Shown here: piece by piece, positions 1 to 5,566 of the stretch
Layout of the letters: each line of letters begins with the position of its first letter
Numbering within the stretch: position 1 is the first letter of the stretch
Source: an uncultured Oligoflexia bacterium
GTDB taxonomy: Bacteria > Bdellovibrionota > Bacteriovoracia > Bacteriovoracales > Bacteriovoracaceae
Assembly: GCA_950060715.1 (NCBI GenBank)
Contig: CATLVA010000051.1
Coordinates: 1-8,054, forward strand
Direction of reading: 5' to 3'
DNA length: 8,054 nucleotides
Position numbers and translations under genes: made by a program
The notes under the pieces: model-generated
Told to the model about the DNA's origin: nothing
Databases searched by the model: none
Seen by the model: only the letters and a program-made list of their open reading frames with translations

Positions 1-741
1 AAAGTTTTTATTTCTGGGGGAACTACTTGTATAGGGTTAGCGCTTGCTAAAAAATATTTGTCCGTTGGAGCAACAGTCGCTGTAACGGGACGCAGTCGTG
101 AGAAATACGATGCGATTGGTGAAAATCGATTAAGCTTTTATCAGGTCGATGTTGCAGACGAGGTCGAAATGAAGAAAAGCATTGAGGACTTTATCTCATC
201 AAACAGTGGTCTTGATATTGTGATTGCAAATGCAGGTATAGGTTACTCAGTAAAAAATGCTATTCCCAGCTTTGAAGAATCGAGAAGGATTTTTGAAGTT
301 AATGTTTTTGGAGTGATGAATACGATCGCTCCAGCTCTCAACTACTTTAAGGATCAAGAGCACGGTCATATTGTTGCTATCAGTAGTATCGCTGGCTACA
401 ACGGTCTGCCTGGAACGTCGGCTTATAGTGCATCAAAATCAGCCGTTACTAAACTTTTTGAGAGTTATGCGATAGATTTTAAGCGTTTAAATATTGATGT
501 TACCTGTATTCATCCAGGCTTTATAGACACTCCATTAACTCAGAGAAATCATCATCCTATGCCATTTATAAAAACTGCAGAACAAGCTGCAGAGAAATTT
601 TATGAAGCAATTGAGAAGAAGAAAAACTATTATGCTTATCCGTTTTTCTTTGCGAGCCTAGTGAGAATATTGGGAGCCTTACCAAGAGTGCTCTATATTA
701 AGCTCATGCAAACTCGAGCATTAAATTATTCAAAAAAATAG
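1..741 (+). CDS. Short-chain dehydrogenase/reductase (SDR), 5'-partial
   Basis: Classical SDR oxidoreductase that would use NAD(P)H on an unknown alcohol or ketone. The reading frame is open from base 1, so the gene begins outside the window; a TTG at 58 lies inside the Rossmann fold and is not the start. In window codons: nucleotide-binding loop SGGTTCIG at 5-12, NAG at 77-79, catalytic Asn101, Ser129, Tyr142 and Lys146 (YSASK), and the PG-x-x-x-T stretch near 172-177. The 246 visible residues nearly fill the usual ~250, so only a few N-terminal residues are missing. The loop is odd: the middle glycine of TGxxxGxG is Cys10. The C-terminal ~40 residues are hydrophobic and basic, which could allow membrane association. 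The stop lies 7 nt before the next gene, and TAGAGG at the stop also serves as that gene's ribosome binding site. Family is certain; substrate is unknown. Confidence 0.93.
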   Translation, partial: KVFISGGTTCIGLALAKKYLSVGATVAVTGRSREKYDAIGENRLSFYQVDVADEVEMKKSIEDFISSNSGLDIVIANAGIGYSVKNAIPSFEESRRIFEVNVFGVMNTIAPALNYFKDQEHGHIVAISSIAGYNGLPGTSAYSASKSAVTKLFESYAIDFKRLNIDVTCIHPGFIDTPLTQRNHHPMPFIKTAEQAAEKFYEAIEKKKNYYAYPFFFASLVRILGALPRVLYIKLMQTRALNYSKK

Positions 742-748
742 AGGTTTT

Positions 749-1807
749 ATGAAATTGATATTGAGCTTGTTGCTAGTATCGACAACTTGTTTGGCAAGTC
801 TAGGGCATAAGAAACTAATCTCTGGTCAAGGTGTGATTTGGGGAATGGATTTTTTACCAGGTGAAAAAGAGATCATCTTTACTGAAAGAAAGGGAAAGAT
901 TTTTCGTTACCACTTAGAAACGAAAAAGATACTTGAGATCTCTGGAGGCCCTAAAGTTGTTGCTCGCAATCAAGGAGGACTCCTCGATATTAAAATCAGT
1001 CCGAAGTTTAAAGCAGATCAAAAAGTTTATATGACATATTCAAAACCTATGGGGACTAATAAGACAACAGCTTTAGCTGTTGGAGTTTTGAAAGATAATC
1101 AAATAACTGAGCTGAAAGACTTATTCATCGCTAAAGGTGAGTCGACTTATAATCACCATTTTGGCTCTAGACTAGCTTTTGATAAGGATCAATATATCTT
1201 CATGACAATAGGAGATCGAGGCTATCCAGAAAATGCACAGACTCTTTCCAATCACTACGGAAAAGTATTAAGACTTAATATGGATGGTAGTGCGCCAAAA
1301 GATAACCCTTTTGTCGGAATTAAAAATGCTCTGCCTGAAATTTGGTCATACGGACATAGAAACCCTCAAGGCCTTGTCCTTGCAGATAAGCTTTATGAGA
1401 TGGAGCATGGACCACAAGGTGGTGATGAAATTAATACAGTCGAGCCTGGAAAAAACTATGGCTGGCCAATTATCACCTACGGTGTTCAGTATGGTTCAGG
1501 TGAAAAAATTGGTATTGGAACCCATAAAGAGGGAATGGAACAACCAATAAAGAAATATATTCCTAGTATTGCTCCCAGTGGGATGGCTTTTTATCCCCAT
1601 AAGAAATTTCCTGAATTAACAGGAAGTATTCTTTCTGGATCACTTAAATTTACTCACCTTAATGTAGTTGATCGATTCGGTAAAAACGAAAAAAGATTAT
1701 TTGGTGATTTAGGCCAGCGAGTAAGGTCTGTACTGGTAAGTGAAAAAGGTGATGTCTTTTTTGGAACGGATGAGGGAAATATATTTCAAATAACAGCGTC
1801 AAAATAG
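749..1807 (+). CDS. Exported PQQ-dependent sugar dehydrogenase-like protein (GSDH/YliI family)
   Basis: Six-bladed beta-propeller protein of the soluble glucose/aldose sugar dehydrogenase family, which oxidises sugars with PQQ in the periplasm. The N-terminus MKLILSLLLVSTTCLAS is a Sec signal peptide, cleaved probably near residue 17. A cysteine sits in it, but the preceding STT makes a poor lipobox. Family landmarks are present: GGLLDIKISP (77-85), NHHFGSR (135-141) holding the putative catalytic histidine, GDRG (155-158), YGHRNPQG (201-208) with the conserved Arg204, EHGPQGGDEIN (219-229), GKNYGWP (234-240) and Lys300 near the PQQ pocket. The 352 residues fit the shorter YliI/Asd branch rather than the ~450-residue Acinetobacter glucose dehydrogenase. 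It starts 7 nt after the SDR gene with AGAGG overlapping that stop, so the two are likely co-transcribed. No PQQ synthesis genes are visible, so cofactor and substrate are inferred from family only. Confidence 0.9.
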   Translation: MKLILSLLLVSTTCLASLGHKKLISGQGVIWGMDFLPGEKEIIFTERKGKIFRYHLETKKILEISGGPKVVARNQGGLLDIKISPKFKADQKVYMTYSKPMGTNKTTALAVGVLKDNQITELKDLFIAKGESTYNHHFGSRLAFDKDQYIFMTIGDRGYPENAQTLSNHYGKVLRLNMDGSAPKDNPFVGIKNALPEIWSYGHRNPQGLVLADKLYEMEHGPQGGDEINTVEPGKNYGWPIITYGVQYGSGEKIGIGTHKEGMEQPIKKYIPSIAPSGMAFYPHKKFPELTGSILSGSLKFTHLNVVDRFGKNEKRLFGDLGQRVRSVLVSEKGDVFFGTDEGNIFQITASK

Positions 1808-1854
1808 CATCACCTGCTAGGGACAAAACGGTACTCTTTTAGCTGCTGTGATGC
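1807..1854. repeat. Long-range inverted repeat GCATCAC / GTGATGC
   Basis: Two perfect 7-nt arms, GCATCAC at 1807-1813 and GTGATGC at 1848-1854, flank a 34-nt interior, with a further possible GCT/AGC pairing inside. The left arm begins at the last base of the sugar-dehydrogenase stop codon. There is no T-run after the right arm, so a standard intrinsic terminator is unlikely. It lies about 60-100 nt upstream of the predicted start of the sigma-54 promoter, a usual distance for enhancer-binding-protein sites. Role is not established. Confidence 0.4.
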
Positions 1855-1884
1855 GTCTTCTAGATGATTTTATATTCAGTCGTT

Positions 1885-1900
1885 TGGCATCTTAATTGCT
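1885..1900 (+). promoter_or_regulatory. Candidate sigma-54 (RpoN) -24/-12 promoter
   Basis: TGGCATCTTAATTGCT matches the sigma-54 consensus TGGCAC-N5-TTGCW at ten of eleven specified bases. The invariant GG (1886-1887) and GC (1898-1899) have the required 12-base register. Transcription would start near 1911, giving a leader of about 20 nt that carries AGGAG at 1923-1927 before the peptide gene. No comparable sigma-70 pair with good spacing is visible in this gap. If real, expression depends on an ATP-driven enhancer-binding activator, which is not encoded in the window. Confidence 0.55.
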
Positions 1901-1922
1901 TCTTAATAGGTAGCATAATTTT

Positions 1923-1927
1923 AGGAG
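1923..1927 (+). promoter_or_regulatory. Ribosome binding site deciding the peptide start
   Basis: AGGAG is 5 nt from the second ATG of an ATGATG pair (1933) and only 2 nt from the first (1930), so 1933 is the better start. It also rules out the longer in-frame ATG at 1864, which has no Shine-Dalgarno and would place a second hydrophobic stretch ahead of the signal peptide. Confidence 0.75.
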
Positions 1928-1932
1928 TCATG

Positions 1933-2103
1933 ATGAAAAATTTAATATTTGTAATATTTGTTTTAATTTTTAGTGCAAGTGTCTTTGCAAATTCCGAAGA
2001 TATAAAAAAGTATGAGATTTCAAAATCAACATCTGAGCCGGACAATGGAGGCTTCGGGGGGAACGGAGGAAACCGTGGTTCCCGCTCCCGTGGTAAGGGG
2101 TAA
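1933..2103 (+). CDS. Small secreted Gly/Arg-rich peptide, function unknown
   Basis: A 56-residue product with a textbook Sec signal peptide: two charges, a hydrophobic core, and a VFA cleavage site after residue 19 followed by NSEDIKKY. The predicted mature peptide is 37 residues. Its first half is mixed and charged, and its last 18 residues are glycine/asparagine then arginine/serine rich (GGFGGNGGNRGSRSRGKG). It has no cysteines and no lipobox, so it would be a soluble periplasmic or secreted peptide with a basic, disordered tail. I do not recognise a family. The codons for the tail are much more GC-rich than the surrounding DNA. It stands alone between two gaps behind a candidate sigma-54 promoter and a strong Shine-Dalgarno, which supports a real, regulated gene. 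The signal sequence argues against chance, but homologues cannot be checked here. Confidence 0.68.
   Translation: MKNLIFVIFVLIFSASVFANSEDIKKYEISKSTSEPDNGGFGGNGGNRGSRSRGKG
2059..2083 (+). repeat. GC-rich stem-loop in the peptide gene's 3' end
   Basis: GGGAAC (2059-2064) can pair with GTTCCC (2078-2083) across a 13-nt loop. It lies inside the coding region about 20 nt before the stop, in a GC-rich patch that includes a run of six Gs (2056-2061). No T-run follows, so it is not a standard terminator. It may only reflect the glycine/arginine codons. Confidence 0.3.
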
Positions 2104-2192
2104 ATATTTAGGTACTCTTAACATCGAGTGAATTAATGCTAAACATTCATTAAGTTTAAGCAATCAGCAAATATTCCTGAGATAATAAAGTC

Positions 2193-2963
2193 ATGAAGAT
2201 GAGTGCTTATATTAACAATAAAGCTTTGGTATTAATTCTAGGAACGTTTCTCTACTTACTGTATGGGATCGTAATCGCCTATGCCGTAGTTTTGAATGAC
2301 ACAGAGATGTCCATTCTGTTTACGCCGGTGGTATTGATACCCTTTATTGTTTTCTTTATTTTTTATCACCCGAAGTTGAAAACCAAGGGATGGGATGACT
2401 GGGCGATGTTAACTTCGTTTACTTTAACAAGCTCCGCAGTCTTTTTCTCTTTAGTGGCAAAATCATTCGATCCCGTTAATGCTTTTTTTGTCATTTTATT
2501 GTTATTGGCCAACACAGAGGTGACATTTTTTCGTTCTAATCAAATAGCCTGCTTACAGATTATTTTTAGCACAGGTTTTGCTATGTTTTATTTTCTACTG
2601 CAGCCAGAAATCGTTTCAATGAAGTACCCTGTTAGCGTTATACTTTTCCTCGTTGGAGCTTGGAAGGTGGTAAACGCACTATTTTTTAGGGATTATATAA
2701 AAGCCTATGATGAAGAGCTTAAAAACCACACGTATCGTTCTACGCTGGCAACTATTAGTCATGAATTGAATAATACATCTATGGTTATTTTGAATTATAC
2801 GGACCGATTTAAAAAAGATCAAAATCCAGAGGTATTTGATAAGATTGAAGGCTCCTTGGAGCGAATGATGAAGCAAATTGATAACCTTGAATCTGTTGAT
2901 CGGGTGAGTTTCGAAAATTATCTTAGTTCCCAAAGCCAAATCATCAAACTCAAAGAAGACTGA
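2193..2963 (+). CDS. Six-helix membrane protein with histidine-kinase DHp domain but no ATPase domain
   Basis: Residues 1-167 hold about six transmembrane helices (near 11-33, 40-58, 70-89, 96-112, 119-137 and 146-165). After a short linker, residues 178-245 look like the HisKA dimerisation/phosphoacceptor helices: the H-box ATISHELNNTSMVILNY with His190, then an amphipathic return helix (DKIEGSLERMMKQIDNL). The E-x-x-N phosphatase motif (Glu191 to Asn194) is kept, but the usual proline after it is Thr195. The protein stops at 256 residues and the next gene starts 32 nt later, so the HATPase domain (N, G1, G2 boxes) is absent, not just out of frame. It could be phosphorylated by another kinase, remove phosphate from a response regulator, or be a decayed sensor. 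No response regulator is adjacent. The start has no clear Shine-Dalgarno; ATG at 2199 is a possible alternative. Confidence 0.75.
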   Translation: MKMSAYINNKALVLILGTFLYLLYGIVIAYAVVLNDTEMSILFTPVVLIPFIVFFIFYHPKLKTKGWDDWAMLTSFTLTSSAVFFSLVAKSFDPVNAFFVILLLLANTEVTFFRSNQIACLQIIFSTGFAMFYFLLQPEIVSMKYPVSVILFLVGAWKVVNALFFRDYIKAYDEELKNHTYRSTLATISHELNNTSMVILNYTDRFKKDQNPEVFDKIEGSLERMMKQIDNLESVDRVSFENYLSSQSQIIKLKED

Positions 2964-2984
2964 TCTTTACGGACATAGCATCTC

Positions 2985-2988
2985 AAGG
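2985..2988 (+). promoter_or_regulatory. Weak ribosome binding site bearing on the ABC-F start
   Basis: AAGG lies 7 nt before TTG 2996 and 13 nt before ATG 3002. Spacing favours the TTG, while codon preference and usual family N-termini favour the ATG. The two starts differ by two residues. Confidence 0.4.
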
Positions 2989-2995
2989 TACTATC

Positions 2996-4618
2996 TTGGC
3001 TATGCTAAACATCAGTGGACTATCAAAGAATCAGGGCGGAGAAGCCCTCTATACCAACGTTAATTTTCAGGTTAATCCGGGGGAAAAAGTAGGATTAGTT
3101 GGGCCAAATGGCGCAGGTAAAACGACTCTATTTCGAATGATTATAGGAGAAGAAAGACCTGAGACGGGGCAAATAAGTTTTCCTGATAAGCTTCGAATGG
3201 CCTATTTCTCACAAAATGTGGGTGAGATGCGTGGGCAATCGGCAATGCAGGTTGTTTTGTCGGGTGATGAGCAAATTGAAATTTTGAATAGCAAACTTCG
3301 CCAATTTGAAGAGGAGTTGGCAAATCCTGATATCACTCCGGAAAGGATGGATGAAGTCCTGATTGAGATGGGGGACGTGCAAACTGAATTTGAAAAAAGA
3401 GGTGGTTACGATCTTGAAACTCGAGCGGAAGAGATTCTTACGGGACTAGGGATTGCACCAGCTGATCATCATAAAATGATTGAAGAATTTAGTGGTGGGT
3501 GGAAAATGAGAATCGCACTAGCGCGAGTTCTTGTTATTAGACCAGACCTAATCATAATGGATGAACCTACCAACTACCTAGACTTAGAAACTATTCTTTG
3601 GTTGGAGGAGTGGTTAAAGAATTATGAGGGCGCGATCTTTATGACGACCCACGATCGAGACTTTATGAATAATGTTTGTAAGAAGATTGTGGAAGTGGCC
3701 CATAAAAAAGTAACCGTATACTCCGGAAACTATGATTTCTATGAGAAAGAGCGTGAAATCAGATTAGATCAACTTCGCTCTGAGCAGAAAAAGCAAATGG
3801 ACTCTATTCAAAAAGATCAAGAGTTTATTGCTAAGTTTAAGGCACGTGCTTCTCATTCGGCTCAAGTTCAATCACGAGTAAAAAAATTAGAAAAAATTGA
3901 TATGATCGAACTTCCACCCGAAGAGGCAACGATAGATTTTGAATTTCCCAATCCTCCAAGGGGGGGGGACGATGTCGTCGTTGTAAAAGACTTAAAAAAA
4001 GTTTGGGGAGAGGATAAGCTCATTTTCGAAGACTTTAACACTATAGTTAAAAGACAGGATAAGCTGGCGGTTGTTGGAGTTAACGGAGCTGGTAAGTCGA
4101 CCTTACTGAAGCTTATTACAGGTCATACCGATCCTACTGCTGGAGAGGTTATCATTGGGCCAAGTATTAAAGTAGGATACTTCTCCCAATTTTCATTTGA
4201 TGTATTAAAGCCGGAAAGCACTGTTTTAGAAGAGGTTCAGTCAGTGCTGAAGGAAGCCAGTGATGGTTATTTAAGAAATCTTTTGGCCGCATTTCTATTT
4301 AGAGGGGATGACGTTCATAAAAAAGTTAAATTTCTCTCTGGAGGAGAGAAGAGTCGATTGATATTGGCGGTTCTTCTTTCGCAAAATAATAATTTTCTCG
4401 TTCTGGATGAGCCTACCAACCATTTGGATATCAAATCCCGTGAAGTATTACTTTCTGCTTTAAAAAAGTATGAAGGGACCATCGTCTTTGTAAGTCACGA
4501 TAGGCACTTCCTAAAAGAGCTAGCCGAAAAGGTCTATGAAGTGGACAAAAATCGTGTCCAGATTTATCCGGGTAATTACGAATATTACCTAAACAAGACA
4601 GAAAATCTTGGCAATTAG
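2996..4618 (+). CDS. ABC-F family ATPase (ribosome-associated translation factor type)
   Basis: Soluble protein with two ABC ATPase domains and no membrane domain, as in EttA, Uup, YbiT and YheS, which act at the ribosomal E site to relieve stalled or idle states; some relatives protect against antibiotics. Domain 1: Walker A GPNGAGKT (36-43), signature FSGGWK (165-170), Walker B ending in Asp189-Glu190, His219 switch. A charged helical linker spans ~245-305 (the P-site tRNA interaction motif region). Domain 2: GVNGAGKST (361-369), FLSGG (446-450), Asp471-Glu472, His501. Both catalytic glutamates are present, so both sites should hydrolyse ATP. At 540 residues without a long C-terminal coiled coil it is closer to YbiT in size than to Uup. 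The start is TTG 2996 or ATG 3002. A run of nine Gs interrupts codons 322-325, just before domain 2. Exact subfamily is not assigned. Confidence 0.93.
   Translation: MAMLNISGLSKNQGGEALYTNVNFQVNPGEKVGLVGPNGAGKTTLFRMIIGEERPETGQISFPDKLRMAYFSQNVGEMRGQSAMQVVLSGDEQIEILNSKLRQFEEELANPDITPERMDEVLIEMGDVQTEFEKRGGYDLETRAEEILTGLGIAPADHHKMIEEFSGGWKMRIALARVLVIRPDLIIMDEPTNYLDLETILWLEEWLKNYEGAIFMTTHDRDFMNNVCKKIVEVAHKKVTVYSGNYDFYEKEREIRLDQLRSEQKKQMDSIQKDQEFIAKFKARASHSAQVQSRVKKLEKIDMIELPPEEATIDFEFPNPPRGGDDVVVVKDLKKVWGEDKLIFEDFNTIVKRQDKLAVVGVNGAGKSTLLKLITGHTDPTAGEVIIGPSIKVGYFSQFSFDVLKPESTVLEEVQSVLKEASDGYLRNLLAAFLFRGDDVHKKVKFLSGGEKSRLILAVLLSQNNNFLVLDEPTNHLDIKSREVLLSALKKYEGTIVFVSHDRHFLKELAEKVYEVDKNRVQIYPGNYEYYLNKTENLGN
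3960..3968 (+). repeat. Poly-G tract (G9) inside the ABC-F gene
   Basis: Nine consecutive Gs read as agg-ggg-ggg-g (Arg-Gly-Gly-Asp) in an AT-rich gene, between the linker and the second ATPase domain. Reading by hand, loss of one G leads to TAA after five further codons, and gain of one G leads to TAA after about 17. Either slip would leave only domain 1 plus the linker. Tracts of this kind are known phase-variation sites in other bacteria; that it varies here is inference. Confidence 0.7.
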
Positions 4619-4702
4619 GGCCTATAGCAGTTTTATTTCACGATAATTTTTTAAAGACAGATATAGCTAACTACCTAATACTTTTAGTTTTTTAAAGGAA
4701 TC

Positions 4703-4732
4703 TTTACGTAATTTTTTTTTGGACTCTATACT
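4703..4732 (+). promoter_or_regulatory. Sigma-70-like promoter for the DUF4234/lipid cluster
   Basis: TTTACG (4703-4708) and TATACT (4727-4732) are separated by 18 nt; shifting by one to TTACGT gives 17. The -10 matches TATAAT at five of six bases. The spacer contains a run of nine Ts (4712-4720). Transcription would start near 4739, about 30 nt before the start codon. The 150-nt gap after the ABC-F stop is the largest in this half of the window and shows no convincing terminator hairpin. Confidence 0.5.
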
Positions 4733-4761
4733 AGCCTTCAGTTTCATAATTATTGATCGTT

Positions 4762-4766
4762 GGAGG
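4762..4766 (+). promoter_or_regulatory. Ribosome binding site deciding the first DUF4234 start
   Basis: GGAGG sits 5 nt before GTG 4772. The alternative upstream TTG at 4760 overlaps this Shine-Dalgarno and cannot use it, so the GTG is the start. Confidence 0.75.
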
Positions 4767-4771
4767 TTATT

Positions 4772-5119
4772 GTGGAAAAAAGAGAAATTAAGTTTAAGAA
4801 TCCCTTCCTAGTTTATTTTTTTATTTTTGCGAGTTTTGGAATTTACGGTTTAGTTTGGCAAGTTAAAGCGAAACGGGATCTAAATTCTTTAGGAGCGGAT
4901 ATTCCTACCTCGTGGCTATTATTAGTTCCGTTTGCGAATATGTATTGGGTTTATAAATTCGTTGATGGTTATACCCATGTGAGTAAAAAAGGTTCGACGG
5001 TAGGGAACTTTTTATTCTTCGCATTTTTGCCGGTAGCACCTTATTTCGTGCAAAGTTTGTTAAACGAACATGTTTCAAATATTGAGCCAACACCTATTAG
5101 CCATGCACAAGCAGCCTAG
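4772..5119 (+). CDS. DUF4234-type small membrane protein
   Basis: A 115-residue protein beginning EKREIKFKNPFLVYFFIF. The pattern of a basic N-terminus, KNP, a first helix ending in FGIYGLVWQVK, then LNSLGADIPTSW and further hydrophobic segments is characteristic of DUF4234, a family of short integral membrane proteins with no known biochemical role. Three hydrophobic stretches can be seen (residues ~10-30, 47-61 and 77-92), with a hydrophilic tail ending in HAQAA. The start is GTG, set by GGAGG 5 nt upstream. It lies directly behind the predicted promoter and overlaps the next gene, also DUF4234-like, by 17 nt, so the two are probably produced together and may form a membrane complex. Their position before lipid genes suggests a membrane-related role, but this is context only. 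Confidence 0.82.
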   Translation: MEKREIKFKNPFLVYFFIFASFGIYGLVWQVKAKRDLNSLGADIPTSWLLLVPFANMYWVYKFVDGYTHVSKKGSTVGNFLFFAFLPVAPYFVQSLLNEHVSNIEPTPISHAQAA

Positions 5120-5543
5120 TTCTACATATGGGGGAGCTCCGCTCCCTCAAAATTATTCTGGTTCTTCCACTCAGCAGTTAGAAGAAATTAATATAGTGCT
5201 ATATTTAGTCCTGTGTTTTTTCACTTTTGGATTGTTCTATTTTGTCTGGCAGTACAAGCAGTTTAAACAATGCAATGTTCTGTTAGGGGAAGATCATCAT
5301 GGATACGCCAAGTGGTTTATCTTATCTCTGATTACGTTTGGTCTCTATCATATGTACCATGAGTATAAGTTCAGCCAAGATATCATTGTGCTTCAAGAGA
5401 AATATGGCCTTAGAGTTAACGGCAGCGAATATCCTTTATTATGCTTGTTGATTTCAATATTTGGTTTCTTTTTAATGGTAGACTTTATTCATCAAGATGA
5501 GCTGAATAAGATTATTAGAAAACACAATGAACTATACAGATAA
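5103..5543 (+). CDS. Second DUF4234-like membrane protein
   Basis: A 146-residue protein with a ~25-residue polar leader rich in Ser, Gly, Pro and Gln (HKQPSSTYGGAPLPQNYSG), followed by a DUF4234-like core: helix 1 ending FTFGLFYFVWQYKQF, a polar loop CNVLLGEDHHG, a second repeat of the same theme (LITFGLYHMYHEYKF), and a third helix (LLCLLISIFGFFLMVDF). The repeated F-G-L-[FY] plus aromatic-basic pattern suggests an internal duplication of the family unit. ATG 5103 is chosen; an in-frame ATG at 5070 would overlap the previous gene more and also lacks a Shine-Dalgarno. No Shine-Dalgarno precedes 5103 either, so translation probably depends on coupling to the upstream gene, whose stop is 17 nt inside this one. 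Function unknown. Confidence 0.75.
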   Translation: MHKQPSSTYGGAPLPQNYSGSSTQQLEEINIVLYLVLCFFTFGLFYFVWQYKQFKQCNVLLGEDHHGYAKWFILSLITFGLYHMYHEYKFSQDIIVLQEKYGLRVNGSEYPLLCLLISIFGFFLMVDFIHQDELNKIIRKHNELYR

Positions 5544-5566
5544 CTAGTCTGTAGTTAACATTAAAT

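Noticed and set aside
58..741. Complete SDR gene starting at TTG 58
   Set aside because: The frame is open upstream and encodes the Rossmann nucleotide-binding loop in codons 2-16, so the gene is 5'-truncated by the window edge and TTG 58 is internal.
1284..1550. 88-codon open frame inside the sugar dehydrogenase gene
   Set aside because: It lies wholly within a well-supported gene on the same strand, and its translation has no recognisable motif or start signal.
1807..1870. Intrinsic terminator after the sugar dehydrogenase gene
   Set aside because: The inverted repeat has a very large interior and no T-run follows the right arm.
1864..1932. Longer N-terminus for the small peptide from ATG 1864
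   Set aside because: No Shine-Dalgarno precedes it, it would overlap the sigma-54-like element, and it would put an extra hydrophobic stretch before a well-formed signal peptide that has its own AGGAG.
1860..2045. 61-codon antisense frame opposite the peptide gene
   Set aside because: Product is low-complexity Ile/Lys-rich as expected from AT-rich DNA, with no Shine-Dalgarno; the + strand peptide has a signal sequence.
1830..2120. GGTACTCTT occurring on both sides of the peptide gene (1830 and 2111)
   Set aside because: Nine bases only, no target-site or insertion-element features around them; not enough to call an excision or mobile boundary.
2181..2186. GATAAT as a -10 box for the membrane sensor gene
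   Set aside because: It is 7 nt from the start codon with no matching -35 at the right spacing; no convincing promoter was found in 2104-2192.
4647..4697. Direct repeat TTTTTTAAAG (4647-4656 and 4688-4697)
   Set aside because: Short A/T-only-like motif in an AT-rich gap; two copies are expected by chance often enough that no role can be claimed.
5541..5557. TAACTA-GTCTG-TAGTTA hairpin after the second DUF4234 gene as a terminator
   Set aside because: The stem is six AT-rich pairs with no following T-run, too weak for termination; may be chance.
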